A DNA stretch of 33,548 nucleotides from Defluviitaleaceae bacterium (GCA_009785615.1 WQVX01000016.1:1-33548); one strand, 5' to 3'; shown: positions 15,768 through 24,320, numbered from the stretch's first letter. Numbers and translations: made by a program. Notes: generated by a model from the sequence alone, not told the origin.

Positions 15768-17369
15768 ATGAAAATTATCACTAATGGTAAAAATTCTGGA
15801 ATCGCAAGCTTTATCAAAACACACTATTTTAGTATATTACGTATGGTAATCGTAGTTATATCACTTATAATAATGCTTCGCTATGCGAATGGACGCTCCC
15901 TTTGGGTAGACGAGCTTTGGACTATTTCTTTTACCGGGATAGATCAAAGCTGGGCTGAAATGTTTGATAACTTTATTGCAGATGCCACTTCAAACCCACC
16001 GTTATTTTACATAATTGCCGCACTTTGGCTGCGAATTGTGCCCTATGGTGCTTTTTGGCTGAGACTAATTTCTATAATATTTGCTGCTATTGGTATATAT
16101 TTGATAGGCAACGTTGCAGGTAAAATTTATGAAAGAGATGGGAAAGATTACGTTGCTGTTTTTGCCACATTATTTGCTTCCACGTCTTGGTTTTTTGTAA
16201 CGCAAGGTGCATTTTCCTTTCGTTCCTATGGATTACTGTTTTTGCTTTCGACATTGTATGTATATGTTTATATTCTACGAACACAACGACATACTGGGGT
16301 TGCGTTAGGGATTCTTTTAGGGTTACTGGCCGCATTATTAGGATATACTCATTATTTTGGGCTGTTTGTACCAGCTTCATTATTTATTTGTGACTTGGTA
16401 CTCCTTAAACATAAAGTACTGAAATGGCAGCATATGCTGTCTTATATACTTGCCGCAGCACTGTATCTGCCGTTTTTTATCCCGATTTTTTTACGTGTAG
16501 TTGCACAATCAGGGAATTTTTGGGCAGAGCCAGCTTCATTTATTAGATTAGTTTGGCTATTTAGAATGCTTGTCAGTAGTTCAGACTTAGTAGGTGCTTT
16601 GTTTATTTTTGGATCGGTTGCCGGTGTAGTTATTATGATTTCGATTATTTTTGAAAATCGGCTTGTCGTTAGCGCGTTATTAGGGCATTCAGCGTTTACC
16701 GAATACCGAAAAACTACAGTCCCGCTATCATCAATTTTGTTTGCAGCACAAGTGTTTACAGTAGCTTTAACCGTCGGAATGGTTTTTATTTACAGCCGTT
16801 TTATTAATCCAAATGGCTCTATTTTTGTAAATAGATATTTTATTGCCATATTGCCACAGTTGTTAATAGTATCGGCCATAAGTGCTACTTGGCTAATTGA
16901 AAATTTTATCATATATCTAAAGATGCATGGCAAGCTACTGTTTTTGATATGTATTTGTATAGTATCCATACCTATGATTGGAAATTTTTATGCAGAGGTA
17001 AATAGGTTTGCCACTACTTATCATCATCCTTTCCGAGAGTTGGCGGAGTGGATTTATCAACGAGAAGATGCACATAATCCGGACACACTTATAGTTACAC
17101 ATGCTCCAGCCAGAGGGTTCTCATATTTGCTAACTCAAGGTGGTCAGCGTCCGCCAATACATATCGCTGGTGTACGTTCGTGGAACGCTTATACGTATAA
17201 ATACCATGTGGATCTTACAGTGGAAAACCACATTCAATGGAATATTATTTATCGTTTCAGAGGTAGGGTACCAAGGAATACATTGAGCATTCTTGAACGG
17301 TACTACGATCTGATCAGTACCTATAATAAATGGGGGGAAACAATTTACGTTTATCAGCGCGTACAATAA
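15768..17369 (+). CDS. GT39/PMT-like polytopic membrane glycosyltransferase
   Basis: 533 residues with about ten or more hydrophobic helices and a C-terminal soluble part of about 110 residues. The first outside loop carries the acidic motif LWVDELWTISFTG, where Asp-Glu are the expected catalytic or metal-site residues of dolichyl/undecaprenyl-phosphate-sugar-using GT-C enzymes, and then TSNPPLFYIIAALWLRIVP, the NPPL(F/Y) pattern typical of PMT_2/ArnT-like proteins. Such enzymes move a sugar from a polyprenyl-phosphate carrier to lipid or protein at the outer face. The acceptor is unknown. No ribosome site stronger than GTGGG is visible. The gene lies alone between two copies of the SNF2 gene start and upstream of a 144-bp inverted-repeat element, so it may have arrived by insertion. 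Confidence 0.8.
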   Translation: MKIITNGKNSGIASFIKTHYFSILRMVIVVISLIIMLRYANGRSLWVDELWTISFTGIDQSWAEMFDNFIADATSNPPLFYIIAALWLRIVPYGAFWLRLISIIFAAIGIYLIGNVAGKIYERDGKDYVAVFATLFASTSWFFVTQGAFSFRSYGLLFLLSTLYVYVYILRTQRHTGVALGILLGLLAALLGYTHYFGLFVPASLFICDLVLLKHKVLKWQHMLSYILAAALYLPFFIPIFLRVVAQSGNFWAEPASFIRLVWLFRMLVSSSDLVGALFIFGSVAGVVIMISIIFENRLVVSALLGHSAFTEYRKTTVPLSSILFAAQVFTVALTVGMVFIYSRFINPNGSIFVNRYFIAILPQLLIVSAISATWLIENFIIYLKMHGKLLFLICICIVSIPMIGNFYAEVNRFATTYHHPFRELAEWIYQREDAHNPDTLIVTHAPARGFSYLLTQGGQRPPIHIAGVRSWNAYTYKYHVDLTVENHIQWNIIYRFRGRVPRNTLSILERYYDLISTYNKWGETIYVYQRVQ

Positions 17370-17388
17370 CCCCTTAATAATTAAAACA

Positions 17389-17532
17389 GGCTCATATCGC
17401 GTTTCAGACTGCTGCTAACGAAGCCGCTATTTCAGGCACTTCTCGAACGAGTAGCAGTCAGGCAAAAACGGCGCAATTACTGGGTTTCTGGCAGATAGAA
17501 CCTTATCAGCAGTCAGAAACACGATAAGAGCC
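17389..17532. repeat. 144-bp element with 26-bp imperfect terminal inverted repeats (MITE-like or structured RNA)
   Basis: The left arm (17389-17414) begins GGCTCATATCGCGTTTCAGA and the right arm (17507-17532), read on the other strand, begins GGCTCTTATCGTGTTTCTGA; both then read CTGCTG. They agree at 23 of 26 positions. Inside, GTAGCAGTC (17451-17459) can also pair with GACTGCTGC of the left arm, giving alternative folds. No coding frame and no clear target-site duplication are seen. It lies between the GT39 gene and the SNF2 gene. It could be a non-autonomous transposon remnant or a regulatory RNA leader. Confidence 0.75.
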
Positions 17533-17574
17533 ATAATCAAAGATTAAATCCAACCGTGGATTCACATTACTAAT

Positions 17575-17656
17575 AGAATGATAAATCAGGGAGACGAATT
17601 TATGGCTTATAAAATAGCAGCTATTTATGATGAAACCGGGTTTACGATAGATAAAA
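17575..17656 (+). repeat. Direct repeat, copy B: ribosome site and 5' end of the intact SNF2 gene
   Basis: Same-orientation partner of 15519-15599. This copy continues into the full-length helicase gene. Confidence 0.9.
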
Positions 17657-20223
17657 TTGCTGTAAAATCTTCAAAAAGCAGCGACAGCAATGAGATAAAT
17701 CAAACAGATTTTTATGAAGCCTTGTTGAATTATCCATCCGGGACAATTTATGAACATGCCTTTTTATACAAAAGTGATTATGATGTATCTATTCAATTTT
17801 TGATAGATATCGCAAAGTCAATGATCAGCAATATTTCCGGTAGTCCGGACGTGGATATCACTCGCAAAGCCCCAAAGCCAAATATTGAAAATCTAATGAG
17901 TCTTTTACGCCGGGTTCCATACGTAATCGGTTGCGAATTTGTTAATCTAAATTGGATTGAACAAGTCTATTTAGATATTGCCGCAGTATTTAACACTGAA
18001 TTTACAACCTTTGATGGTGATCTTGATCAATATTTCAAATCAAAAAATCCGGAGTTAAATGCAGCCGGAAAAGTATTTTTTCACTTAGTTGAAAGCAATG
18101 ATGAAAAATATCCGTTTGCATTTTTAGCTACATATTCTGAAGGTGAAAACGAAAATATTAAGCATGTGCCCCTTAAAAATGCCCTTGAAACCAATAATAA
18201 AGAAAATTTGCAGGACAAGCTTCTAGCGTTGCTTTCGGCAGTTAGTCGAGCCGCGGATAAGAGTGAGTTTTTATCTGAGCTTATAGAAAGCGGCGAACTT
18301 TTTTCACCCCTGCGCTTTAAAACAAAAGAGGCATACACTTTTTTAATGGAAACTCCTATTTATGAAGAAAGTGGTGTTGTTTGCCGCATACCAAATTTTT
18401 GGAAAAACAAGCCCGGTGCCCGTTTAAAAGCAAATGTTGGCAGTAAAGAACCCGCCGTCCTGGGATTAGACGCCCTTATGGCGTTTTCTCCATCAATTTA
18501 TTTGGGCGATGAGGAATTTACCAAAGCTGAAATTGAACAACTATTGGCAGAAAGTCGCGGTCTTGCTTTTCTTAAAGGCAAATGGGTAGAAGTTGATCCC
18601 GAAAAATTACAAGCTCTCTTAAAAGCCTTTGACGAAATTGAAGGCAAAGAATTATCACTTGCTGAGGCTCTTAGAATGCAATCCGGCTTTATGTCTTTTG
18701 GGGAAGATGATACCACTGATGAAATTGAAGTTACAAACGGCGAATGGCTTAATGAACTTAAATCAAAAATGATTAATCCTTCCGAAATCAAAAAACAGCG
18801 TGTAAATAAAAGCTTTCAAGCAACTTTGCGCAAGTATCAGAACGTCGGGTTTAACTGGCTTTATTTTATGATAAAGTCTAATTTTGGCGCACTTTTGGCA
18901 GATGATATGGGGCTTGGAAAAACTGTTCAAATTCTTGCACTATTTGATTTGTTACGAAAAGATAAAATTAAATCATTGCTGATCATTCCTGCGTCTCTTG
19001 TAGCAAATTGGAAAAAAGAAGCGGAGCGTTTCGCTCCTATGCTTAAAATAAAAATTTTACATGGTACTGAAAAAGAATTTTCAGAATCTGCAATAGAAGA
19101 AGCAGACTTATTTATCACAACTTATGGCATGGTAAAACGCATAGAGCAGCTTAACAGCGTAACTTGGGATTTGATAGTGTTAGATGAAGCTCAAGCCATA
19201 AAAAATCATAGCAATAAGCAGACTACAGCCGTAAAAGCTTTAAATGCAAAAAGTAAAATTGCAATGACCGGTACTCCTGTAGAAAATAGACTTTCAGATT
19301 TATGGTCAATATTTGATTTTCTAAATAAAGGCTTGCTAGGTTCACAAAAAGAATTTATACAGTTCACAAAAGGCTTAAAAGATGATAAATTGGGCTATGA
19401 AAAGCTACGCAATGTTGTTAGCCCTTTTATTTTACGTAGGCTTAAAACAGATAAAACTATCATCAGCGATTTACCTGATAAAGCTGAAATCAAGCAATAT
19501 ACAACTTTGACAAAAAAACAAATTGTGCTGTACAATCAACTTGTAAAGGAATTGGAACAAGCAATGAAAATTACAGACATGTCCGGAATTCAGCGTAAAG
19601 GAATCATTTTAACAAGCATCATGAAATTTAAGCAAATTTGCAACCATCCTGATCAATATTTGGGAAACAAAGAATTTTTAGCAAAGTATAGCGGAAAATT
19701 TGAAGCATTATCCAATATCTGCGAGACTATCCGAGATAAAAGAGAACGGATGCTGATATTTACCCAATTTAAAGAAATGACCCAGCCTATTGCTGATTTT
19801 TTAACAGAAATATTTGAACGCGAAGGCTTAATTTTGCATGGTGGTACAACAGTAAAAAAACGTGGCGAACTGGTGGAACGCTTTAACAGTACAGAATATG
19901 TACCTTTTATGGTGCTATCCCTTAAAGCGGGGGGCGTTGGTCTTAATCTCACTTCTGCAAACCATGTGGTGCATTTTGACAGATGGTGGAATCCTGCAAT
20001 TGAAAATCAAGCAACAGACCGTGCTTTCCGTATTGGGCAGCAAAAAAATGTTTGTGTGCATAAGTTTGTTACAACAGGGACAATTGAAGAGAAAATTGAC
20101 CTAATAATTGAAGAAAAACAAAAGCTTGCAGGAGATGTTATTGGGGCAAAAAGTGGTGAAAATTGGATAACGGAGATGAATAACGAAGAACTCTTCAACT
20201 TATTAAAGCTAGGAGTAAACTAA
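17602..20223 (+). CDS. SNF2-family ATP-dependent helicase/translocase
   Basis: 873 residues from ATG 17602, chosen because AGGGAG lies 8 bases upstream and because the duplicate at 15545 begins at the same codon; an ATG at 17578 would add 8 residues without a ribosome site. The N-terminal ~400 residues include the SNF2-associated region (GLAFLKGKWVEVDPEKLQ, DUF3670-like). The motor domain follows: Q-motif region LRKYQNVGFNWLYFM, Walker A ADDMGLGKTVQI (Lys440), Walker B LDEAQAIKNHS (Asp528-Glu529, a DEAQ box), MTGTPVENRLSDLWSIFDFL, then the second lobe with LIFTQFKEM, LKAGGVGLNLTSANHVVHFD and TDRAFRIGQ. SNF2 proteins move along duplex DNA and displace bound proteins. It overlaps the SWIM protein gene by one base, the same pairing as ywqA/ywqB of Bacillus subtilis. 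Confidence 0.94.
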   Translation: MAYKIAAIYDETGFTIDKIAVKSSKSSDSNEINQTDFYEALLNYPSGTIYEHAFLYKSDYDVSIQFLIDIAKSMISNISGSPDVDITRKAPKPNIENLMSLLRRVPYVIGCEFVNLNWIEQVYLDIAAVFNTEFTTFDGDLDQYFKSKNPELNAAGKVFFHLVESNDEKYPFAFLATYSEGENENIKHVPLKNALETNNKENLQDKLLALLSAVSRAADKSEFLSELIESGELFSPLRFKTKEAYTFLMETPIYEESGVVCRIPNFWKNKPGARLKANVGSKEPAVLGLDALMAFSPSIYLGDEEFTKAEIEQLLAESRGLAFLKGKWVEVDPEKLQALLKAFDEIEGKELSLAEALRMQSGFMSFGEDDTTDEIEVTNGEWLNELKSKMINPSEIKKQRVNKSFQATLRKYQNVGFNWLYFMIKSNFGALLADDMGLGKTVQILALFDLLRKDKIKSLLIIPASLVANWKKEAERFAPMLKIKILHGTEKEFSESAIEEADLFITTYGMVKRIEQLNSVTWDLIVLDEAQAIKNHSNKQTTAVKALNAKSKIAMTGTPVENRLSDLWSIFDFLNKGLLGSQKEFIQFTKGLKDDKLGYEKLRNVVSPFILRRLKTDKTIISDLPDKAEIKQYTTLTKKQIVLYNQLVKELEQAMKITDMSGIQRKGIILTSIMKFKQICNHPDQYLGNKEFLAKYSGKFEALSNICETIRDKRERMLIFTQFKEMTQPIADFLTEIFEREGLILHGGTTVKKRGELVERFNSTEYVPFMVLSLKAGGVGLNLTSANHVVHFDRWWNPAIENQATDRAFRIGQQKNVCVHKFVTTGTIEEKIDLIIEEKQKLAGDVIGAKSGENWITEMNNEELFNLLKLGVN

Positions 20224-20936
20224 TGAGCAGGTTTTTTATTTATGGTGAATATGTTCCCATTGCAGAAAAAAAGAAAAGGGCTGAGAGGCGAATAGAAGAA
20301 TTAAAAAAAAGCGATCCTGACTTAGCCCCTATCATTGTTGAAGGACGTAAAATCACTAATACTTGGTGGGGAACAGCTTGGTGCAAAAATCTTGAGTCGT
20401 ATGCTGACTACAGTAACCGCATAGAACGTGGAAGATCTTATGCAAGAAATAGCTTTGTAGTGGACTTGAAAATAGGCGAAGGTACTATAATTGGAAAAGT
20501 ATTAGGCAGTCGCTTGTATACAGTTGAAATAAAAATTGATGTATTAAGCCACTCAAACAAGGAAAATATAATCAACACAGTTGGACGCCGGATTGACAGC
20601 ATGGCGGATCTTGTAGAGGGCAAATTTCCAAAAGATTTTGAAGAATTATTTTTGACACAAGAAAAAGGGCTTTTCCCATCTCCAAAAGAAATCGACTTGG
20701 ATTGCGATTGTCCGGATTGGGCTGATATGTGCAAACATGTTGCAGCGGTTTTATACGGAGTTGGTGTACGTCTTGATGAAGATCCACTATTGTTTTTTAA
20801 GTTGCGTGGGGTGGATGTAAATTCCTTTATTAAAGCGTCAATTGATGAGAAACTTTCGCATATGATGAAAAATGTAGGATACACTACTGATCGTGTGCTA
20901 AAAGATGTAGATTTGGTTGAGCTTTTTGGTTTGTAA
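20223..20936 (+). CDS. SWIM zinc-finger protein, partner of the SNF2 helicase
   Basis: 237 residues. The SWIM motif is CDCPDWADMCKHVAAVLYG, with Cys161, Cys163, Cys170 and His172 as the zinc ligands (C-x-C-x6-C-x-H). The N-terminal part (TWWGTAWCKNLESYADYSNR) is the conserved opening of bacterial SWIM proteins encoded next to SNF2 helicases. The start codon overlaps the helicase stop (TAATG), showing translational coupling and probable complex formation. SWIM domains bind DNA or protein. The exact job of the pair, in DNA repair, nucleoid remodelling or defence, is not established by the sequence. Confidence 0.9.
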   Translation: MSRFFIYGEYVPIAEKKKRAERRIEELKKSDPDLAPIIVEGRKITNTWWGTAWCKNLESYADYSNRIERGRSYARNSFVVDLKIGEGTIIGKVLGSRLYTVEIKIDVLSHSNKENIINTVGRRIDSMADLVEGKFPKDFEELFLTQEKGLFPSPKEIDLDCDCPDWADMCKHVAAVLYGVGVRLDEDPLLFFKLRGVDVNSFIKASIDEKLSHMMKNVGYTTDRVLKDVDLVELFGL

Positions 20937-20954
20937 ATTTAAGGAGTTGTGTTT

Positions 20955-21764
20955 ATGCGACGTCCAATCTCAAGTTTTCATCCATTTTTGTATTTTACTA
21001 TCGTTAAACTGAGACGCTTTATACGGCGCATAACATGGTGGTTTGGCAAACAAAAATTTGCAAAAACAGTATCACCAAACCCTTTGAAGTATAGAGTGTA
21101 TAAGCATCAACTTGTATCAATCAGATTGGGAGATACAGCTTTACAAAAAAATAAAGTTGAAAATTTAAAAATTGCTGTTAATAAATTAAACGGAGTACTA
21201 ATACATCCCGGAGAAACGTTTTCTTTATGCTGGTTGTTAGGCTGTGCTACAAAAAGAAAAGGATATCTTGAAGCTAATACCATACAAAATGGAAGAGTTG
21301 TTGCAAGAATTGGTGGTGGATTGTGTAAACTTCCTATTCTAATTAATTGGATTTGTTTACATAGCCCACTTACAGTGCTGGAATGCCATCAGCATAGTTT
21401 TGATCCTTTTCCGGACGAACCGGGCGTAATCCCTTCAGGGAGCGGCCCTACATTTTTTTACAATTATTTGGATTATCAATTCAAAAATAATACAAATTAC
21501 ACATTTCAATTTCTATTTTGGCAGGAAAATGAATACCTTTGTGGTGATTTGCGTGTAGATACAGAGCTTCCATATAAATATTATGTTTTTGAAGCTAATG
21601 ACCATTTTGTAAAAGCCAAAGGAAATTTTTATAGAAAAAATGAAGTATGGCGGCACAAATATGAAACAAATTCCCATGAAGAGCCTGTCGAGACACAATT
21701 GATTTATAAAAATAATTCCCTTGTAAAATATGTGCCTGATGAATATATCTCAGATGATTCTTAG
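20955..21764 (+). CDS. VanW-family protein
   Basis: 269 residues from ATG 20955, which has AAGGAG at the proper 8-base spacing; a GTG at 20949 is too close to that site. VanW features are PGETFSLCWLLGCATKRKGY, RVVARIGGGLCKLP, HSPLTVLECHQHSFDPFP and the C-terminal LDYQFKNNTNYTFQF. The family was named from vancomycin-resistance clusters, but its biochemical function is unknown and most members, like this one, lie outside such clusters. No vanA/H/X genes are present here. There is no signal peptide; a basic N-terminus may associate with the membrane. It lies 18 bases after the SWIM gene. Confidence 0.88.
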   Translation: MRRPISSFHPFLYFTIVKLRRFIRRITWWFGKQKFAKTVSPNPLKYRVYKHQLVSIRLGDTALQKNKVENLKIAVNKLNGVLIHPGETFSLCWLLGCATKRKGYLEANTIQNGRVVARIGGGLCKLPILINWICLHSPLTVLECHQHSFDPFPDEPGVIPSGSGPTFFYNYLDYQFKNNTNYTFQFLFWQENEYLCGDLRVDTELPYKYYVFEANDHFVKAKGNFYRKNEVWRHKYETNSHEEPVETQLIYKNNSLVKYVPDEYISDDS

Positions 21765-21824
21765 ATGATAGAACCCCGGCATTATCCGGTTATACAAGAA
21801 ATCTAATGAAATGGGGTAAAAGCC

Positions 21825-22505
21825 ATGGAATATTTGTATGAAACCCATGTACATACATCTGAATCAAGTAGATGTGGGCAAAATTCTGCGGTTGCGCAAG
21901 TTAGAGCTTATAAAAAAAGAGGATATACAGGAATCATTATCACAGATCATTTTATCCATGGCTACCGGAAGCATTTATATTTGCCCTGGAAAATAAAAAT
22001 GAAACATGTTGCATCCGGTTATGAAGCCGCAAAAAAAGAAGGTATCAAATGTGGGCTGGATGTCTTTTTTGGCTGGGAATTTACTGTTGATGGCTCAGAT
22101 TTTTTAACTTATGGGCTAGATTTAGATTTTTTATTTGAACATACACATTTAGCTAAGCTATCTTTGCCGGAATACAGTAACCTTATTCGCAAGTCCGGTG
22201 GATATATAGCGCAAGCCCATCCTTATAGAGATAAAGCCGGTAAAGGAAATAAATTTCCTGTTAATCCTGAATTTTTGGATGGGCTTGAAGTATATAACGC
22301 TTGGGACGCACGCAATAATAAAAATGCTAATGAAAAAGCATTTGCCTTTGCCCAAAAGCATAATTTACCAATACAAGCAGGTAGCGATTCTCATGGTATA
22401 AATATTCCGATCGTCAGCGGAATAAAATTGAAAAAGAAAGCTGACAGCATTTTAGATATTATAGAGGAGGTCAAAGCTAAAAAAGTAGAGCTTATACTAC
22501 CATAA
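21825..22505 (+). CDS. PHP-domain metal-dependent phosphoesterase
   Basis: 226 residues, a lone PHP domain. Metal-binding motifs in order are ETHVHTSESSRCG (HxH), IITDHFIHG, GWEFTVDG, IAQAHPYRD and QAGSDSHGI (the closing D-x-H). PHP enzymes hydrolyse phosphoesters, with histidinol-phosphatase, nucleoside-3',5'-bisphosphate and DNA-polymerase-associated members; the sequence does not say which. It follows the VanW gene by 60 bases with GGGG as ribosome site and precedes the BtpA-like gene by 18 bases. Confidence 0.88.
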   Translation: MEYLYETHVHTSESSRCGQNSAVAQVRAYKKRGYTGIIITDHFIHGYRKHLYLPWKIKMKHVASGYEAAKKEGIKCGLDVFFGWEFTVDGSDFLTYGLDLDFLFEHTHLAKLSLPEYSNLIRKSGGYIAQAHPYRDKAGKGNKFPVNPEFLDGLEVYNAWDARNNKNANEKAFAFAQKHNLPIQAGSDSHGINIPIVSGIKLKKKADSILDIIEEVKAKKVELILP

Positions 22506-22523
22506 AAATTACTGAGGTGAATT

Positions 22524-23324
22524 ATGAATTGGATAAAAGCTCTTTTTTCTACAAGCAAGCCAATTATTGGAATGTGCCATTTGATGGCATTGCCCGGTGA
22601 TCCAATGTATGATAAAAATGGGGATATGGAAAAAATCATTGACTATGCATTGAAGGATATAACGATGCTGCAAGATGGTGGAGTTGATGCTGTTTTATTC
22701 TCTAACGAATTTAGTATGCCCTATCAAACAACAGTCGAACCTATAACAATTGCAGCAATGGCACGGATAATTGGTGAACTTAAACATGCAATTAAGATAC
22801 CATATGGGGTTGATTGTTTATTTGATCCTATTGCCACAATTGATTTAGCCGCTGTTACAAATGCTGCTTTTATTAGGGAAGTAATGTCAGGCATTTATGC
22901 ATCTGAGCTTGGACTTTGGAATACCGATTTAGGAAAAACATATCGTCATTTATGTAATAGAGGACTCACAAACCTAAAAGTATTTAATAATGTTATGCCG
23001 GAATTTGCAAAATATATAGGTGAAAGGGATATAGGCGAAATTATCACAAGCACTTTATTTGTTTCAAAACCTGATGCATTATGCGTTTCCGGCTTAACTG
23101 CCGGCAAAAAACCCGGCACAGAACTCCTTATAAAAATTAAGGATTTAGGTCTTGACACATTACTTTTTTGCAATACGGGATGTACAAAAGACAATATAAA
23201 GGAAATCTTAAAAATAACAGACGGTGTGATAGTTGGAACAACATTTAAAGTGGACGGTAAATTTAATAACTCAATTGATATTAAAAGAGTAAAAGAATTT
23301 ATGTCAGTAGCACGCGAAAACTAA
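22524..23324 (+). CDS. BtpA/SgcQ-family TIM-barrel protein
   Basis: 266 residues. The family opening KPIIGMCHLMALPGDPMYD and the glycine-rich YGVDCLFDPIATIDLAAVTN are visible, as are SKPDALCVSGLTAGKKPG and GVIVGTTFKVDGKFNN at the C-terminal phosphate-binding end of the barrel. Relatives are BtpA, needed for photosystem I in cyanobacteria, and SgcQ of enteric sugar operons; in a non-photosynthetic Firmicute the role is more likely in nucleoside or sugar metabolism. Its place directly after a PHP phosphoesterase suggests successive steps on a phosphorylated compound, which is inference. The ribosome site GAGGTGA is strong. Confidence 0.85.
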   Translation: MNWIKALFSTSKPIIGMCHLMALPGDPMYDKNGDMEKIIDYALKDITMLQDGGVDAVLFSNEFSMPYQTTVEPITIAAMARIIGELKHAIKIPYGVDCLFDPIATIDLAAVTNAAFIREVMSGIYASELGLWNTDLGKTYRHLCNRGLTNLKVFNNVMPEFAKYIGERDIGEIITSTLFVSKPDALCVSGLTAGKKPGTELLIKIKDLGLDTLLFCNTGCTKDNIKEILKITDGVIVGTTFKVDGKFNNSIDIKRVKEFMSVAREN

Positions 23325-23341
23325 ATTGGAGGGATTTATAT

Positions 23342-23755
23342 ATGACAAATATATTATGTACACTTACTTTGGGGTTATTATTTTTGCTAACAGCCTGTTC
23401 AAATGATATTGGCACAACATATGATATTGGCGGCACGCCCCCGGGCATACAAACTATTACTGCCACAGAAGCACACAGAATAATGTACAATACATATGAT
23501 TTTATCCTATTAGATGTTCGTACCATCCCAGAATTTGAAGAAAGGCGAATTGAGGGAGCCATTTTGATCCCGTATAATGAACTTGCAGCTAGAGCCGATA
23601 TAGAGTTATCAGATAAAAATACAACCATACTTATCTACTGCCAAAGTGGACGCAGAAGTGCAATAGCATTGTCAATTTTGGCAGAGCTTGGGTATACATC
23701 TTTATATGATTTTGGAGGAATTATTAACTGGCCCTTTGAGACAATTTCAAATTAA
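23342..23755 (+). CDS. Rhodanese-domain lipoprotein
   Basis: 137 residues. A lipoprotein signal ends LTAC with Cys19 as the lipidated residue. The rhodanese domain has LLDVRTIPEFEERRIEGAILIPYNEL and the active-site loop YCQSGRRS with Cys100 as the expected persulfide carrier. The length fits a single-domain enzyme of the PspE/GlpE kind. It would handle sulfur or act on thiols on the outer face of the membrane. It is the last gene before a strong terminator and follows the BtpA-like gene by 17 bases. Confidence 0.9.
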   Translation: MTNILCTLTLGLLFLLTACSNDIGTTYDIGGTPPGIQTITATEAHRIMYNTYDFILLDVRTIPEFEERRIEGAILIPYNELAARADIELSDKNTTILIYCQSGRRSAIALSILAELGYTSLYDFGGIINWPFETISN

Positions 23756-23796
23756 ATGCCTATGAATACAGCTTTAAAATGAGATTTTAAATTTCA

Positions 23797-23847
23797 AAAG
23801 GGGCGTTCAACCGATCTCATTTTGTCATCGGTTGAACGCCCTTTTTT
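23797..23847. terminator. Strong two-way intrinsic terminator
   Basis: Perfect 15-bp arms GGGCGTTCAACCGAT (23801-23815) and ATCGGTTGAACGCCC (23827-23841) around the loop CTCATTTTGTC, with AAAAG before and T6 after. It ends the plus-strand SNF2-to-rhodanese unit, and read the other way ends the minus-strand Mor-like gene, whose stop codon overlaps the T-run. It is a near relative of the hairpin at 513-545. Confidence 0.9.
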
Positions 23848-24128
23848 CACTTATTCTTTCTTACTAAAGCTCTAACGTAACGCTCACTAAAACCAAATTT
23901 TTGCACAAGTTCACGAATGTTAGTTCCATTGTATTGAGATAGTATTTCCTTTTCTAAACATTGGCCAAAAATTGTTCGTAAACTTGGCACATAAATACTT
24001 GTACCACTAAAAGTACGTGAAAATGTACAAATTGCATTAAATCCGTCCATTTCCATGATTTCATCGTAAGGTGGCAAGATAAAATCGTTATGCTTTTGTG
24101 CCACTTGCTTTATTATCCGTTCATCCAT
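23847..24128 (-). CDS. Mor-type small helix-turn-helix protein
   Basis: 93 residues. The C-terminal half, SQYNGTNIRELVQKFGFSER followed by YVRALVRK, is a helix-turn-helix like that of the Mor/C transcription activators of Mu-like phages and related chromosomal proteins. The N-terminal half (ILPPYDEIMEMDGFNAICTF) matches the dimerisation part of that family, and the middle (SIYVPSLRTIF) links them. It is probably a DNA-binding regulator; the target is unknown. It is monocistronic, with its own promoter at 24199-24227 and the shared terminator. It may be a leftover of a mobile element or a local regulator. Confidence 0.78.
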   Translation of the reverse strand: MDERIIKQVAQKHNDFILPPYDEIMEMDGFNAICTFSRTFSGTSIYVPSLRTIFGQCLEKEILSQYNGTNIRELVQKFGFSERYVRALVRKNK

Positions 24129-24198
24129 GGTTGCATCCCCTCTCTAAGAAGCTATAAACACAGTTTCTTAATATTTATCGAACGTTTATTCTTTTATA

Positions 24199-24227
24199 AT
24201 GATATTCATTTTGCGCAAACTTGTCAA
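24199..24227 (-). promoter_or_regulatory. Sigma-A promoter for the Mor-like gene
   Basis: On the minus strand, a consensus -35 TTGACA (24227-24222), a 17-base spacer and -10 TATCAT (24204-24199). The leader before the ATG at 24128 would be about 64 bases. Confidence 0.7.
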
Positions 24228-24320
24228 GACTGATTCCGAACATTTTTTCACTGTATCTATTCTTAGGATATTAAACTTTTGACCTTTTATATACATTTTT
24301 TACTTTACATCCTATAAAAT

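Noticed and set aside
17602-20936. SNF2/SWIM pair as a named phage-defence system such as DISARM
   Set aside because: No methyltransferase, DUF1998 or nuclease partner genes are present, and the same pair occurs as a housekeeping unit in Firmicutes.
20955-21764. VanW protein as evidence of vancomycin resistance
   Set aside because: No ligase, dehydrogenase or dipeptidase genes of a van cluster are nearby, and VanW homologues are common outside such clusters.
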